Of a stretch of 64,000 nt of DNA, positions 23,276-35,203 are shown piece after piece. The position numbers were made by a program, and so were the translations under genes. Positions within the stretch are counted from its first letter, which is position 1, and each line of letters begins with the position of its first letter. This DNA comes from Heliocybe sulcata (lineage: Eukaryota; Basidiomycota; Agaricomycetes; Gloeophyllales; Gloeophyllaceae), in NCBI GenBank assembly GCA_004369045.1, contig ML213504.1, positions 715,508-779,507 of the forward strand, written 5' to 3'. The notes under the pieces are model-generated. The model was not told the origin of the DNA. It did not search any database and saw only the letters and a list, made by a program, of their open reading frames with translations.

Positions 23276-25177
23276 TTATGCATATCCGCCCTTGTAACGC
23301 GGCCGATGCTCGTCTCGTCGCTCTTGACGTGGTCCAGGGCTGTACCGCCTTGACCTCCCTCTATCAGGACCATTCGAATATCCGTAGTCCCGTTCCGAAG
23401 CCCCACGTATAGTGAGATGCTCAGGTGCGCGATCTCGCCGATCTCGCTCGTATCGTTCGCCACGATTCCGATCGTCGGGACGCCGTGATGGACGCCGCTC
23501 GATGGCGGCGTCGAACTCGAAGTCCCTGTCTCTAGCACTCCCCATCCTGCCAAACGTGATTATCTTGCCCCGGTCTTCCCTGTCATCGCGCCCGTTAGAA
23601 CGCGAGGACATACCGCGGTTCTTCACATTCCGCGAGTTACTGAACCAGTCGTCAGGATCCTCTCGCGCATCTTGATTCTTCGCCGTCTGCTCCATCCTCG
23701 CGCGGTCCTTCCTACGCCCTTGTCTTCCGACATTCATAGGCGCATTGAAGCCCCACCCATCGCCGAGAGTGTCACCGGATTCCCAGTCCCTGGGTGGCCG
23801 GGCTTTGCCCTTGGAAGCCGGGAAGTTGGCATCGTAGAAAGGTCCTGACATAATGTTGTAGGAACCAAAGGCGGACGGCTCGTTGGGCCGTTCTGGAGGG
23901 GTCGGAGGATCCCGGCAGTCCTGTGGGATGGGCAAAGCTAAATCTATCAGGTTCAGAAAAGGAGGCACTACGCACATCGCCCAAATGACCCGGATTGCCG
24001 CAATTGTAGCACCACTCATCGGTCGCAATGTATCCCTCTCCTCCGTCACCTAGGCTTAATGCACTTTTCTCTTCCCTTCCGTGTAGAATCGCGTCTCGCT
24101 CAGCGTCCGAGACATACTGATACATGCGCCACAATGTAGGACATTCCTGTAGCATACATACAATCAGATTCGTGGCCGGCGGAAACTTGATTCAGAGGTA
24201 CTCACATTTGTTCTATGCCGCGCAGAACCACATCTATCGCAGTCGTCGTAGCTGGACATCTGGGCCCCGCGACGCGAGAAACGCTGGGGGCATGTCTAGG
24301 TAAAGGTGAGATCACAGCGCAAGGAAGGTTGTCAGGTATAACGCGCCTTATTGATGTGGCCCTTCATACCGCAATTGAAGCATGTCTTGCTGATAGGACA
24401 TCCCCTGGTCGAATGTTCGTCTCGAGCTCCACATGTCAAACACTTGGAAAGAGATAATCTGGTGGATTAGTCAACCCCGCACGCATACATGGCGCTACAC
24501 TAACAATTTGCACCGGGCATTCCCATGTTTTGTGATCACCCTCTTTCCCGCAGTTCTTGCATACAACTCTCTTCTGCTTCGTATCCTCGCGTCCCTCCTC
24601 GAAGTAGCGCACCATGCCAGGTGCCTGCACACCCTGAGTTACGGTGCTCGACAAAGGCGGAGAACGCAAAGCATACCTTCCTGTCATCGTCGTAGTCGAG
24701 GTACTGGATGTACGAATCATCGTCCGATTCATCCTCCGGCCTAGTGATGATCTCGACGGGAATCTCGTCTCCCCCGTTCAAAACCGTGACATGTCCTGGT
24801 AGTAATAGTTTCGTAGCGTCATGTTTGGTCGTGATCGAAGATGATCCTTCGAACGCTTGCCTGGCGTCGATGGACTTGCTTGATTCCCCAGCTTTGGTTT
24901 CAACAGACCCAGATAGTCGTGCCGGAGCGAGGTCGATGAAGAAGAGCGACGCGCCGTCGTCCCGAGGTTCAGCCAACCCAGGGCCATCATCGGCAGGCAC
25001 TTCTCCGTCCTCCAGGCTTGTACTCGCCTTAACCTTCCTCTTTTTCTTCTTCCTGCGCTTCTTATCCGCGCTCGTGTCTGCCGGCCTTTGGTTGTTCGAA
25101 TGAGATGACCTGTCGCTCTCGCCATCGACCAAGATGGGAGACGACGGCAGTGTAAGATCTATGATTTCGTTGGACAT
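23276..25177 (-). CDS. AIR1: Air1/Air2-like zinc-knuckle RNA-binding subunit of TRAMP
   Basis: Air proteins carry RNA-binding zinc knuckles and join the Trf4/5 poly(A) polymerase and the Mtr4 helicase in nuclear RNA surveillance. Starts MSNEIIDLTLPSSPILVDGE, with a Lys/Arg run (KKRRKKKKRKVK) that could be a nuclear signal. Five CCHC knuckles follow: VCKNCGKEGDHKTWEC, LTCGARDEHSTRGC, CFNCGMKGHINKAC, CDRCGSARHRTNEC and CYNCGNPGHLGDDC. The fourth knuckle is followed by PTLWRMYQYV, matching the Air-specific PSIWRAY block. The C-terminal third is Arg/Asp/Ser/Gly-rich with RGxERD-type repeats and ends YKGGYA. Introns fall between knuckles (for example near 24660-24600, 24480-24440 and 24205-24150). 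The gag knuckle of a retroelement was considered and rejected because of the Air-specific block. Confidence 0.9.
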
Positions 25178-25413
25178 AGTGAGCGCAGCTAGAGGAGCGG
25201 GTTGCCAGATGCTAGTAATGAACGTCGGTCCCCAAGTTGTGCGATTGCAAGAACTGACCGAGCTCCTCCCGGCCCTTGCCGGACCATTGAGAATGCCTGA
25301 TAGTACCAAACTTGGACCCATATCCTGTTGCGAGCAGCTTATTCTCCTCACCCTCCTCACCCTCAGCTCTGACTATTCCATCTTATAGCGAGCATTGCGA
25401 TATATAGTCTAAA
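25178..25413. promoter_or_regulatory. divergent promoter of AIR1 and FTS
   Basis: 236 bases between divergent ATGs. Two CTCCTC/CACCCT pyrimidine-rich tracts occur near 25350. No specific site can be named. Confidence 0.4.
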
Positions 25414-26362
25414 ATGCTGGGTCCGTCTCCGACAATGAATCTCATGAGTGCAGTTGCCCCGCAGACCTCGAGACCCTTGCGACCTTCCAATGCACATGTG
25501 CAGGCGACTGACGCGTCAACCGTAGCCAGTGCTGTCACGAAGACCGCAGTATCACTGGAGTATGCTTCCTTAAGACACAGAGGACATTGTCCTTTGGGGA
25601 TGTACGTCACACCATCTCTGGACAATCTCTTGGTATGGGACGGCGTTTTCTTCGTTCATGTTTGTGCATACTCTTCTCTTACAATGAATATCGGCTGATG
25701 ATACAGCTTTGGATTTAGCAAGGGTATTACACGGATGCAATCCTAAAGTTCCGCTTGACATTCCCTCCCGACTACCCTGAGCGCCCGCCCAAAGTCACCT
25801 TCATGACCGACGTCTTCCATCCTCTAATCTCTCAACAAGACGGAACCTTCAACCTTTCCCCACGATTCCGTCCATGGAGGTAAGGAGAGCTTGCATCCAA
25901 CTTGCTAGCCGCATCTTAATCTTTACCAAGGCCTAAGGAGCATCATATTTTCGACGTGCTGCACTGGATCAAGGCCTCCTTCAAGAAGCATGCACTGGAC
26001 GGTATCAAAGAGGAGGACTGCTTTAACAGAGAAGCATTCCGGTAAGTATTTATTCCCCGAAACTAAAATGCATTGAGCTTATGTGTCTTGCGACTACAGG
26101 TTGTGAGTGTATCTCAAACGCATCTGGCCGGAGACGGCTCTAATGCTCGACCAGATACCATGACTCCACTTCCTCCTTTGCAGCTCTGGCCACCCAATCA
26201 TCCATGCTCTCACAGTCACCCTCAACTCTCTTTGATAACGACCACCCTTCGACGATCGGAAGAGGACGCCATACAATGACATTCCGAGAGCTCAAACCTG
26301 AGCAAGTAAGTGCTCTCCAGGAAAGAGCAGGCCTGCAGAAGTGGGAAGAAACCTCCACTTGA
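25414..26362 (+). CDS. FTS: FTS/AKTIP homologue, inactive E2 variant (UEV-like)
   Basis: AKTIP/FTS is an E2-fold protein without the active-site Cys that joins Hook and FHIP to link early endosomes to dynein; in Aspergillus an equivalent complex moves endosomes. The exons read LGMYVTPSLDNLLVWDGVFF, YYTDAILKFRLTFPPDYPER, PKVTFMTDVFHPLIS, DGTFNLSPRF and HHIFDVLHWIKASFKKHAL. These follow human AKTIP (PGVYVIPSAKSPLTW, VFHPLVDP, HIWQVLMYARRVF). Where an E2 has its catalytic Cys, the protein reads PLISQQDGTFNL, with no Cys. The intron at 26042-26154 joins EAFR to YHDSTSSFAALAT; other acceptors break the frame. A last intron near 26306-26338 joins LKPEQ to KWEETST and the stop. Confidence 0.9.
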
Positions 26363-26516
26363 ATAAGCGACTTCTCCACATCTTCCAGGTTACAACTAGT
26401 TATAGGCGGTTAGATATACCATTCTACACTTGTATTACACATCGTTGTACATAAATTATATGACCTAACCATGTACGTGCTATCTATGGCTATAAAGGGG
26501 TTTCGCAATTCGTCTT

Positions 26517-29500
26517 AAAGATCATCGTCTGCGACACTGTCATTAGCAATGGGAGCTCCCAGAGCATGCAAAGTCTCGACGCCGGTATCATGATCATCTT
26601 CCTCCTGTCAAAGTATGTCAGTACTCGCGCATCGCATGGAGAACGGCATGTTACTTTTTGCAGTCTTCCGAAATGCTTGGACAGCTTCTCGATGACGAGG
26701 CTGTATGATAGGTGCTGAGTGAGTTTCCTGCATAGTGTATATCAGAAATGTTATTTACAAGAAATGCAACTACGAAGCCTACCTTCTTGGCTGCACGTTC
26801 AAAGAATGACGTGCATCCAGGGCGGAGTCAAGAACGTTCGAGGAGTGAGCACCTTCACTTAGAGACAGTCTGATCGAGTACTCCTTGTCTGACTTCCCTC
26901 GCCCGTGATTACGCTCGTATAGCTCAAACGTGATGTGGGACTGCAGATGAGATTAGCAATATCACACCAGTAACACGTTGAACGTACACAGTAGTCAAGC
27001 TCCGGGATGCGTCGGTTCGCGATGGGCAGTCCAGACAGTAGGACAAGGTTAACGAGAGTGTGGATGTGGCTCTCCTTGGTGAAGTAAAGTGTCAGGGAGC
27101 TATCTCCGCTATTTCGCGCAGTCTCCAGGTCATCCACTACTCTCTTGAGTAACGGCAGGGAAGTCAGGACACCGATTTCCTCCCTAGAAGAGTTCAAGAA
27201 ACGTGAAGTGTGGATACTAACGAGCTCACTTCTCGTGTGGGTCAATGCCGTATTCTTGTGGTGCGACAAGATCGAATAGGGCTTTGGCACGGCTGTAAAG
27301 TTCGTGTAATCTTCGATCCTGAGGACCTTCTTTGCCACCATTCTCATTGAAGATGGCGAATAAGAACGTCCGGTGGTGCAATGCACAATATTTGATTGTA
27401 TCGTAGAGCTCCGACACCTATTGACACGGTCCATCGCGTCAGTCACAAGTCAGAAACTGCGTTAGACGGGATGACATACCCTAGATGGATCAAACTTCTC
27501 TTGCTTGACATCGCAGAAGTCCTCAAAGAGTTTTTCCCATCTCTCCCTAAATAGCCAGGGCTCGTCACCACAGCACCTGCGACACCACGTGTGAGCCAGC
27601 CAAGAGGAACATGAACATATGTTCTCACCACCGCTCCTGCAGTTTGTCCACATCGAGCGTGTCCCAATTCCGTTTCATGATATCCCGGAAAGAACTTAGA
27701 AGCTCTATAACTTCCTGTCCGTAACTGAGAAAAAAGGGGCATAACTGCTAAGCTCCAATAAGGCGCACCTTGACGACCTCCACTGGCTCCTTCTTCATAC
27801 CTTTGGGCCATGTCAGCTCAGGGCGCTTCTCCGGCTCCCCGGGCCTCAGCAAGATCTTCAAGCGCTTCTTGACATCATCCATCAAATCCTTGGCAGCATT
27901 TGAGTCATCCAGTAAGTCCTTGCGGACAATGAGTACCAGTGGCTGCTTTGGCTTATTGAGCTGCTGCTGCGAGCTTCTCGCGGAGTAGTTGCTAGATACC
28001 CCGTCGGTAGATGACCGTGAGCTCGCCGCTGATCCAGACCTGTACCCGTGGTTGTGGTTGTCCAAGAGCGCCGCCGCGAAAATCTCGGCCGAGGCAACGA
28101 CGCGCCGTTCCGAGGAAGTGTATATCTGTATCCGTTCGGTGTTAGGTTCAGTCAGCAAGATACCAGATGTATGGGCAACGGGCGTCCCGAAAACTCGCTT
28201 TGACATTGTTCAGCACTTCTTTGTCTGCAGTGGTTTGTCAGGATCGCGGGACTGATTCGGGATTCAGGTACATTAACGCACTCATGATGGATATGTCCTT
28301 CTTCATATTCTCTCCAAGGTCCCGAGATTGATAACGAGCTGAATGTGTGAACTGTTCCCAACCAATCAGAATCTCTCCCGGCATTAACACTACATGCCAC
28401 ACAAACCTCGCCGCCCCATTTGAATACCAACGTGAGCTTCGTAAGGCTTCTCGTCTGCCCTGCCTGCTTCTTCGAATACACGGGCTTCAACTGTGCCTTG
28501 GTCCCAGGAAACTCGATTTTGCTGAACAGCGCGTTATTGAGCTGCGTGAGCTTCGTCAGATCCTCGCCCACCGCCCCGAGCGCCTTTGCTTCCTCGATGG
28601 CAGTGGCGATCAGGGTCAGCTGCTCCTTCTCGCGTAAGATGATCTCCTCCGTCTCGCCATTGAGCAGGCGCACAAAGGGCTGTGTCCAGGGCTCGCCGAT
28701 GGGGAAGTTGAATTTGAGCTTCTGCTTGGGGGTCCGGTCGGCGTGCCGGAAGACGGTTACGTTGGCTTTGAGGAGCCAGGTGGAAGATTCTTGGGCAGTG
28801 GACTCGGTCACGAGGGCACGTGATGGCGATGGAGAGACGGATAGGCAGAGGCCAGCGAGGATTTCGGTAGCTTTGTCTGAGTGATGCGGAACATCTTCAG
28901 ATTGCTTAACTTTGCATGTACTATCCACATACGCACCATAATAGTTCTCATTGCCCTTCACAAAGCTCCAGCCATTGACATCAATCACCTGACTCTTTCG
29001 ACCGCCGTCTGAACGAAGCATATCAAACCCGCACACCCGTTGCCCAAATGCCTCGGATATTTTCGCGGCCCACAGCTTCTCATCATCACTCAGATGCGTG
29101 ATAAACCTGCGGCACAGGTCATATGACCATTGTGACTCGCAAGGACGAATAGAACTCACCGGATTTCCTTGCCCTCGGTATTCCGCCTGACGACGCCGTC
29201 GACAACGGGAGATTTGCGAGTCTCCGCGTGAGTATAGTCCTTGCCTACGGTGTATACTTTGATGTCCTCTGAGTTATCCACGTCAATGAATTGCTCATAT
29301 ATATACGATCCGTCTGTCCGCGGGTGAACAAGACTGGGGTCCATATCACTTGATTTGTTGCCAATCTGTAATCCATGAAGAGATATTGGTCGGAAGCACA
29401 TCGTATATCTTGGATATGAGTTGCTTACTTTCCTGAATAGGCGGCGACCCTGCCCTCCCTTGAAGTATACATAGACATTGTGATCTTCTCCGCTGACCGG

Positions 29501-30225
29501 TTTCTCTACAAACGGCTTCTCCATGACTTCGCCGTCAATAATGATGGCATCTCCGTCTTCTCTAAGAGTGACTTCGGGAGTCACTTGGAATCCTCCAAGC
29601 TCCATGCCCAGTCTAGCCTTCATCATATCCCTAAGCTCATCATCTATTTTCGGTCCGCCGTCCCGAGACACCTCCAAGCGCCTGGGAGTTGGAACCTTCA
29701 GATGGTCAAGGATGGAGAGAACTAAGCGACGATCCCACAAGAGGGCTTGCGGGGGAAGGTCATTGATACAGAGAGGATTACGAAGTTTTACGTAGGATAT
29801 CGCCTTGTCCAAGGGAAAGTCGGTAGAGAAAAAGGAAATAAGGACATCGCAACGAGGCCAATTCTCAACATCTACGTGATGTAAATGTATGCGCAACTTG
29901 CGCGTGGGGAGGACCACGCACCTTCATCGAGGATGACCTTGTCGCCAAAGACTACGACCTCTATGGCTCCCCGCGATCGTTCCACGAGCCTGGTGAGGAT
30001 TTCTCTCATCGCCTTGGACCTGGCTTTTATGTCCATCGCACATATTCCTAGGATGATGGGGGTGCGCGAGTACTCGGTAGCACTAGAGATATCCGAGTGA
30101 GATGCAGTCGGGGAAGGGGTGGACGAGCGCGTGAGGATAGAACTAGAGCGGTTGAATTGTCTATCGGTAGAGCCAAAAAGCGAGGATATTCGAGACTGGC
30201 GCTCCTTCATGTTTGTTGAAGCCAT
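26517..30225 (-). CDS. VIP1: Vip1/Asp1/PPIP5K bifunctional inositol pyrophosphate kinase-phosphatase
   Basis: Makes 1-InsP7/InsP8 with an N-terminal ATP-grasp kinase and hydrolyses them with a C-terminal histidine-acid-phosphatase domain. Starts [18 protein letters not shown] at 30225. The kinase part contains [104 protein letters not shown] and [19 protein letters not shown]. The phosphatase signature [13 protein letters not shown] lies near 28730-28755. Its distal part has [14 protein letters not shown] and [17 protein letters not shown]. It ends [10 protein letters not shown] with stop TAA at 26519-26517. About ten introns. Both catalytic signatures look intact, so both activities are expected. 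Divergent to CCC2, convergent with FTS (154 bases). Confidence 0.95.
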
Positions 30226-30716
30226 TATTGTAGAATATGAAGCCAAAGCAAGGAGCCACACGAGGCCACAATTGGCGGCACACGCCACAAATGCTCCCGG
30301 TGTAACGTAAAGCCGGAAGTACTCACGTGTATTGACGCAGTTTACGGGGATGCCCGGCCAGCCACGTTGCTTATGTAACATGGCTGAGGCATTTGTGCGC
30401 TGTGATTAGATGAGATCGGGGCCTGCGCGATTTTTGCCCAGCATTCGCTCACCGCCATCGTAAGCGACTGGCCAGACAAGTCAGACGGGGGAGTACTTAT
30501 ACCGCCCAAGACGCTGTCAGAGTACTCGTATCCTCTCCCTGTCGAACTAACGCCGCAGATCCCGCCTGCTTGCTCACCAGTGCCAGGGATACGGGCAGCT
30601 TCTTTCCGAGTTTCTTACACACGACCCTGCACGGTGGCACTCGCGTCTGATACCCACACCCTTCACCGGTTCCCTGCTTTTGGTTGCATCTGTCCAACTA
30701 TTACTTATTCATCGCC
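30226..30716. promoter_or_regulatory. divergent promoter of VIP1 and CCC2
   Basis: 491 bases between two ATGs, holding both 5' UTRs. No copper-responsive element or other named site is convincing. Confidence 0.4.
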
Positions 30717-33700
30717 ATGTCGGGCCTTGTCATGTCGCCTTTATATTCAAGACGGCCTTCTGCCGTTCGTCTGCGGTCCCTCTCCATTCCCCATCCCCAC
30801 AACATGGCCTCAGACGAACTTGTCACGAACGTTCTGGTCTCGAATCTCCATTGCAGCAGGTATGTTCACGCAGCCCTCACGCTTATTTCTGACCGCTCAC
30901 TCCTATTTAGTTGCGTCAGTACGATCGAGGAAACCCTAAGGGCTCTCTCACCGGCTCCCACGTCGATCCACGTTTCAATAGTTTCGCAGTCCGTCACTGT
31001 CCACCATCACCGCGACCTTTCTCCGACGACAATTAAGCAAGCGATTGAGGACGCCGGCTTTGACATCGTTGTTACTCCGACTGCCGCTGACGAGGAAAGG
31101 CCATCGTTGAGCAGGAGCGTCAGTAATCTGTCCAACATCTTCTCAAGGCGCAGAAAGCACGCGGAGCAATGTCTCATCTGCAAAGACCAAGAACATGAGC
31201 ACGACCATATAGAAGAAGAAGACATAAGTGGGAGCACGGACGAGATCGACGGACAGGTGCACCCCGACGAGAGCCGACGTCTACCTGGCGTTACCGGTCA
31301 CGACACTTCTGAGGACGAGAAGACCGTTAGCGTGGGTCTACCCCAGGCTAATGCCCTTGCACCACCTCTCGCTTCAGGATCATGCCGCCTGGAGTTGTCC
31401 ATTGGGGGAATGACGTGCGCAGCATGTTCCAACACCATCACCGATATTGTCTCCCAGATACCTGGCGTCTCCAACATCGTCGTCAACCTTCTTGGTAACT
31501 CGGGAACAGTGACCATCGACTCTGAAGATGTCAAGGAGAAGGTCGTGGAAGCCATCGACGACGCGGGCTATGAAGCGGAGATATATAGCATCGAGCCTAT
31601 CAAAGTCCTCCAACCCTCTCCGAATGCTCAGGCTCCGCGCTGGCAGGATGGTCCCTACCATGCGGTCTTCTCCGTAGGGGGCATGACATGCGCGTCTTGC
31701 TCGAATACCATTACGGAGCTTGTGTCGCAGCTGCCCGGGGCGTCCAATGTGACAGTCAACCTCCTCGGCAAATTTGCTAATGCCACAATCGAGCGGCGCG
31801 ACCTGGCTGAGACTATTGTCGAGACGATTGAGGATGCCGGGTACGAGGCTGAACTCATCACCCTCGAGGATATGTCATCCGAGAAGGCGGAGCTCGAGCA
31901 AGCTGGCCCTCGTCAAGTCTCCTTACGCGTCGACGGCATGTTCTGCAAGTGAGTCTCTTCCCTCAATTGTTCATCCGAGATACTGAATGTCTCTTGTCCA
32001 GGCACTGCCCAGAAAAAGTCATGTCCTCCCTCTCCGAATTTGGCTCCGACATCACCGTAACGAAACCCATCACGGACTACACAGACCCTATCCTCAACCT
32101 CTCGTACCAGCCCTCTTCTCCCAGCTTCACGATCCGCAACATCATATCCGCCATCGCGGCCAGCAAAGCCCCGCCGTTCAAAGTATCAATGTACCGCCCT
32201 CCCTCTCTCGAGGAGCGCGCCAGGAAGATGCAGCTGCACGAGCAGCACCAAATGCTCTTACGCCTAGCCTTCTCCGTCGTCGTCGCAATCCCGACTTTCA
32301 TTATAGCCATTGTGTACATGAGCTTGATACCGAGTGGGAACAGGACGAAGATGTGGTTTATGGAGCCAATGTGGGCGGGGAACGCGAGCAGGCTGGAGTG
32401 GGCGTTGTTGTTTTTGGCGACGCCGGTTATGTTTTACAGTGCGGGGGTTTTCCATCGGAGGAGTTTGAAGGAGCTCAGGGCGTTGTGGAGGAGGGGCAGT
32501 CGTACGCCGGTTTGGAAGCGGTTTGTGCGGTTTGGGAGTATGAATTTACTGGTATGTCCTGTGGGTTCGTCACTTGAGCGTTGCTTAATGCTGTCGGCAG
32601 GTCTCTACCGGTGTCTCAGTGGCGTACTTCGCCTCGATAGCGCTCCTAGGTCTAGCTGCGACCCAAACACCATCGCCTACCGGAAACGGGGATACCACGA
32701 CGTACTTCGACTCGGTCGTGTTCTTGACCATGTTCCTTCTTGCCGGTCGGTTCATGGAAGCGCACAGCAAGACACGGACAGCGGACGCCATCACCGCTCT
32801 CAGCAAGCTGCGCCCCGCGGAAGCGCTCCTCCTTGTTCCTGTGGTCCAGATGCCCGACGAGCAGACGCGCTGCTCCGTGGGCGACGGCGATGCGGATCTT
32901 GAAAAAGGCGACGAAAAGCTGGAAAATGAACGGAAGACTGGCTGGGTCGTGCAGAAGGTCGATGTGTCGCTGCTCGAAGCGGGTGACCTTGTTAGGGTGC
33001 CCAGTGGGTCGACGCCTCCGGCGGATGGAACGCTCGTTGCTGGGATGGAGTGTACGTTCGATGAGAGCTCACTGACTGGTGAGTCAAGGCTTGTCAAGAA
33101 GGAGATTGGGGACAAGGTCTTCCTTGGTACTATCAATAAGGGCAATATGGTGGACGTTCGGATTGAATCGGTTGGTGGCGAGAGCATGTAAGTCATCACG
33201 CACCTCAACTTGCGTTCTTTTGAGGTCCTGATCAGTGGGTGCATAGGTTAGATCACGTTGTCAAGATCGTTCGTGAAGGTCAAACGAGACGGGCTCCAAT
33301 CGAGCGTATCGCAGATCTGTTGACTGGATACTTTGTTCCGGTTGTTACCCTCCTGGCTGTCTTGACCTGGATTATATGGCTCGCTCTTGGGGTGAGCGGG
33401 GTTCTCCCTCCGGGTTACCTGGATATAGAGGTCGGAGGATGGGGTGAGTTACGTGTCGTTATATCCACGAGGAGATACTGATGTGCAATCCCACAGTTGT
33501 ATGGTCGCTCGAGTTTGCCATTGCCGTCTTCGTCGTGGCCTGCCCATGCGGGATAGGTCTTGCGGCCCCTACAGCACTCCTAGTCGGCTCTGGCCTTGCG
33601 GCAAAGTTCGGTATCCTGGCTCGTGGGGGAGGAGAAGCCTTCCAAGAGGCCGCGCAATTGGACCTCATCGTATTCGACAAAACCGGCACCTTGACTGAAG

Positions 33701-34992
33701 GAGGGGAACCGCAGGTTACGGATGCCAAGCTTCTCTCTAACGATAGGTGGAAACCCGAAGTCGTGCTCGGCATGGCGGCGGAGATTGAGTCTGCTAGCTC
33801 GCATCCTCTGGCATTTGCGCTCAGAGACTACTGTGCGGCGAATCGGGCTTCCAGCACGACTGCTTCACGGCTCGAGGAAGTCGCTGGAAAGGGTTTAAAG
33901 GCCCACTTCACGGATCGCAAGTGCTCCGTTATCATCGGCAACGAGGCTTGGATGAAAGATCACGAAGCTCTAATTCCGAATGACATTGGGGCGCTCATGG
34001 ATGGCTGGAAGATGGATGCGAAGAGCGTGATTCTGCTGGCTGTACTCGACGACACCAATGCCTCACAGAAGTATGAAGTACTTGCAGCGTTCGCCGTGGC
34101 AGACCAGATCCGGGAAGAAGCCAAGCAGGTTATCTCACATCTTCGGGACCAGGGCATTAGTACTTGGATGATTTCCGGTGACAATGTCACGACGGCGAAG
34201 GCTGTCGCTCGCCTGGTTGGCATTCCGGAGAACAACGTCATTGCAGGTGTTCTCCCACACCAGAAGGTATGTGCTCACTCTAAAGGTGCAGAGTGCTTGT
34301 GCTAATCCGTCCCTGGCAGGCTGAGAAGATTCAGTGGTTGCAACAGACCGGCCCTAAGCGCGCTTCCTCAGGGTGGAAACGTCTATTTGGACGTCGTAGA
34401 CTGAACGAGCGATGCATAGTGGCCATGGTGGGCGATGGTATCAATGATGCTCCTGTGAGTTGCTGGCTTTCAGACCCACCGGCGCAGAAACTGACGGCAT
34501 CCTAGGCACTCACGATGGCAGATGTCGGCATCGCTATTGGATCTGGCAGTAAGTGATCTGCACAGTTATGCAAGTACAATGCTGACCTGTAGGACGACAG
34601 GCGATGTGGCTGTCACGAGCGCTTCCTTCATCCTTGTGACTTCGAATCTGCGGAGTCTATTGACGCTGGCCGACCTGTCCCGAAAGGTGTTTAACCGGGT
34701 CAAGTTTAACTTCGTAAGTAGTATCCAAGCTCTGCAGTAGTTCAACTGCTAACCAATACGTTGATGCCAGTTATGGGCGGTGATGTACAATCTCGCAGCA
34801 CTTCCTATTGCCGCGGGCGTCGTTTATCCGGCAGGGCATGCAAGATTGTCGCCCGTATGGGCGTCATTGGCTATGGCTCTATCGTGAGTTACCTGAGATG
34901 TTTCATGTGAAAATTTACTCACATCTTGCAGATCCGTGTCTGTTGTTTGCAGCTCACTCCACTTGAAACTTTACAAGGAACCTAAATTCTAA
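30717..34992 (+). CDS. CCC2: Ccc2/ATP7-like P1B copper-transporting ATPase
   Basis: Pumps Cu(I) into the late Golgi for loading of cuproenzymes such as multicopper oxidases and laccases. Four N-terminal heavy-metal-associated modules are visible: HCSSC (with Leu-His before it and no Met; split by an intron), GMTCAAC (about 31410), GMTCASC (about 31680) and GMFCKHC (about 31937, split by an intron). Core motifs are in order: TGES in SSLTGESR (about 33070), the ion-channel CPC in ACPCGIGLAAPTA (33541), phosphorylation site DKTGTLT (33676), SSHPLA, and hinge GDGINDAP (about 34428-34455, split by an intron). Membrane helices flank these. It ends KLYKEPKF. The start is taken at 30717 (MSGLVMSPLYSRR); a second ATG at 30804 (MASDELVTN) is closer to the first HMA and could be the real one. 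Confidence 0.95.
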
Positions 34993-35203
34993 TGACGCAC
35001 GATTCGACTGACAATTTGACGACCATGTTCGGAAAGCTTCTGTATCTTTATTCTGTAACATTAGTTCATATAATGTATCCATAGAGCATCATACATCTGG
35101 ATGGAATGTAACGATACATAATGCGACAGCACAGGGTATCCTGGAAAACAGACAAATACAAGTAACACACGAGCCAGATGAGCAGGACAGACTCTTCAAG
35201 TGC

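Noticed and set aside
23276-25177. Zinc knuckles as a retroelement gag
   Set aside because: Five knuckles plus the Air-specific PTLWRMYQYV block and spliced host-like exons point to Air1/2.
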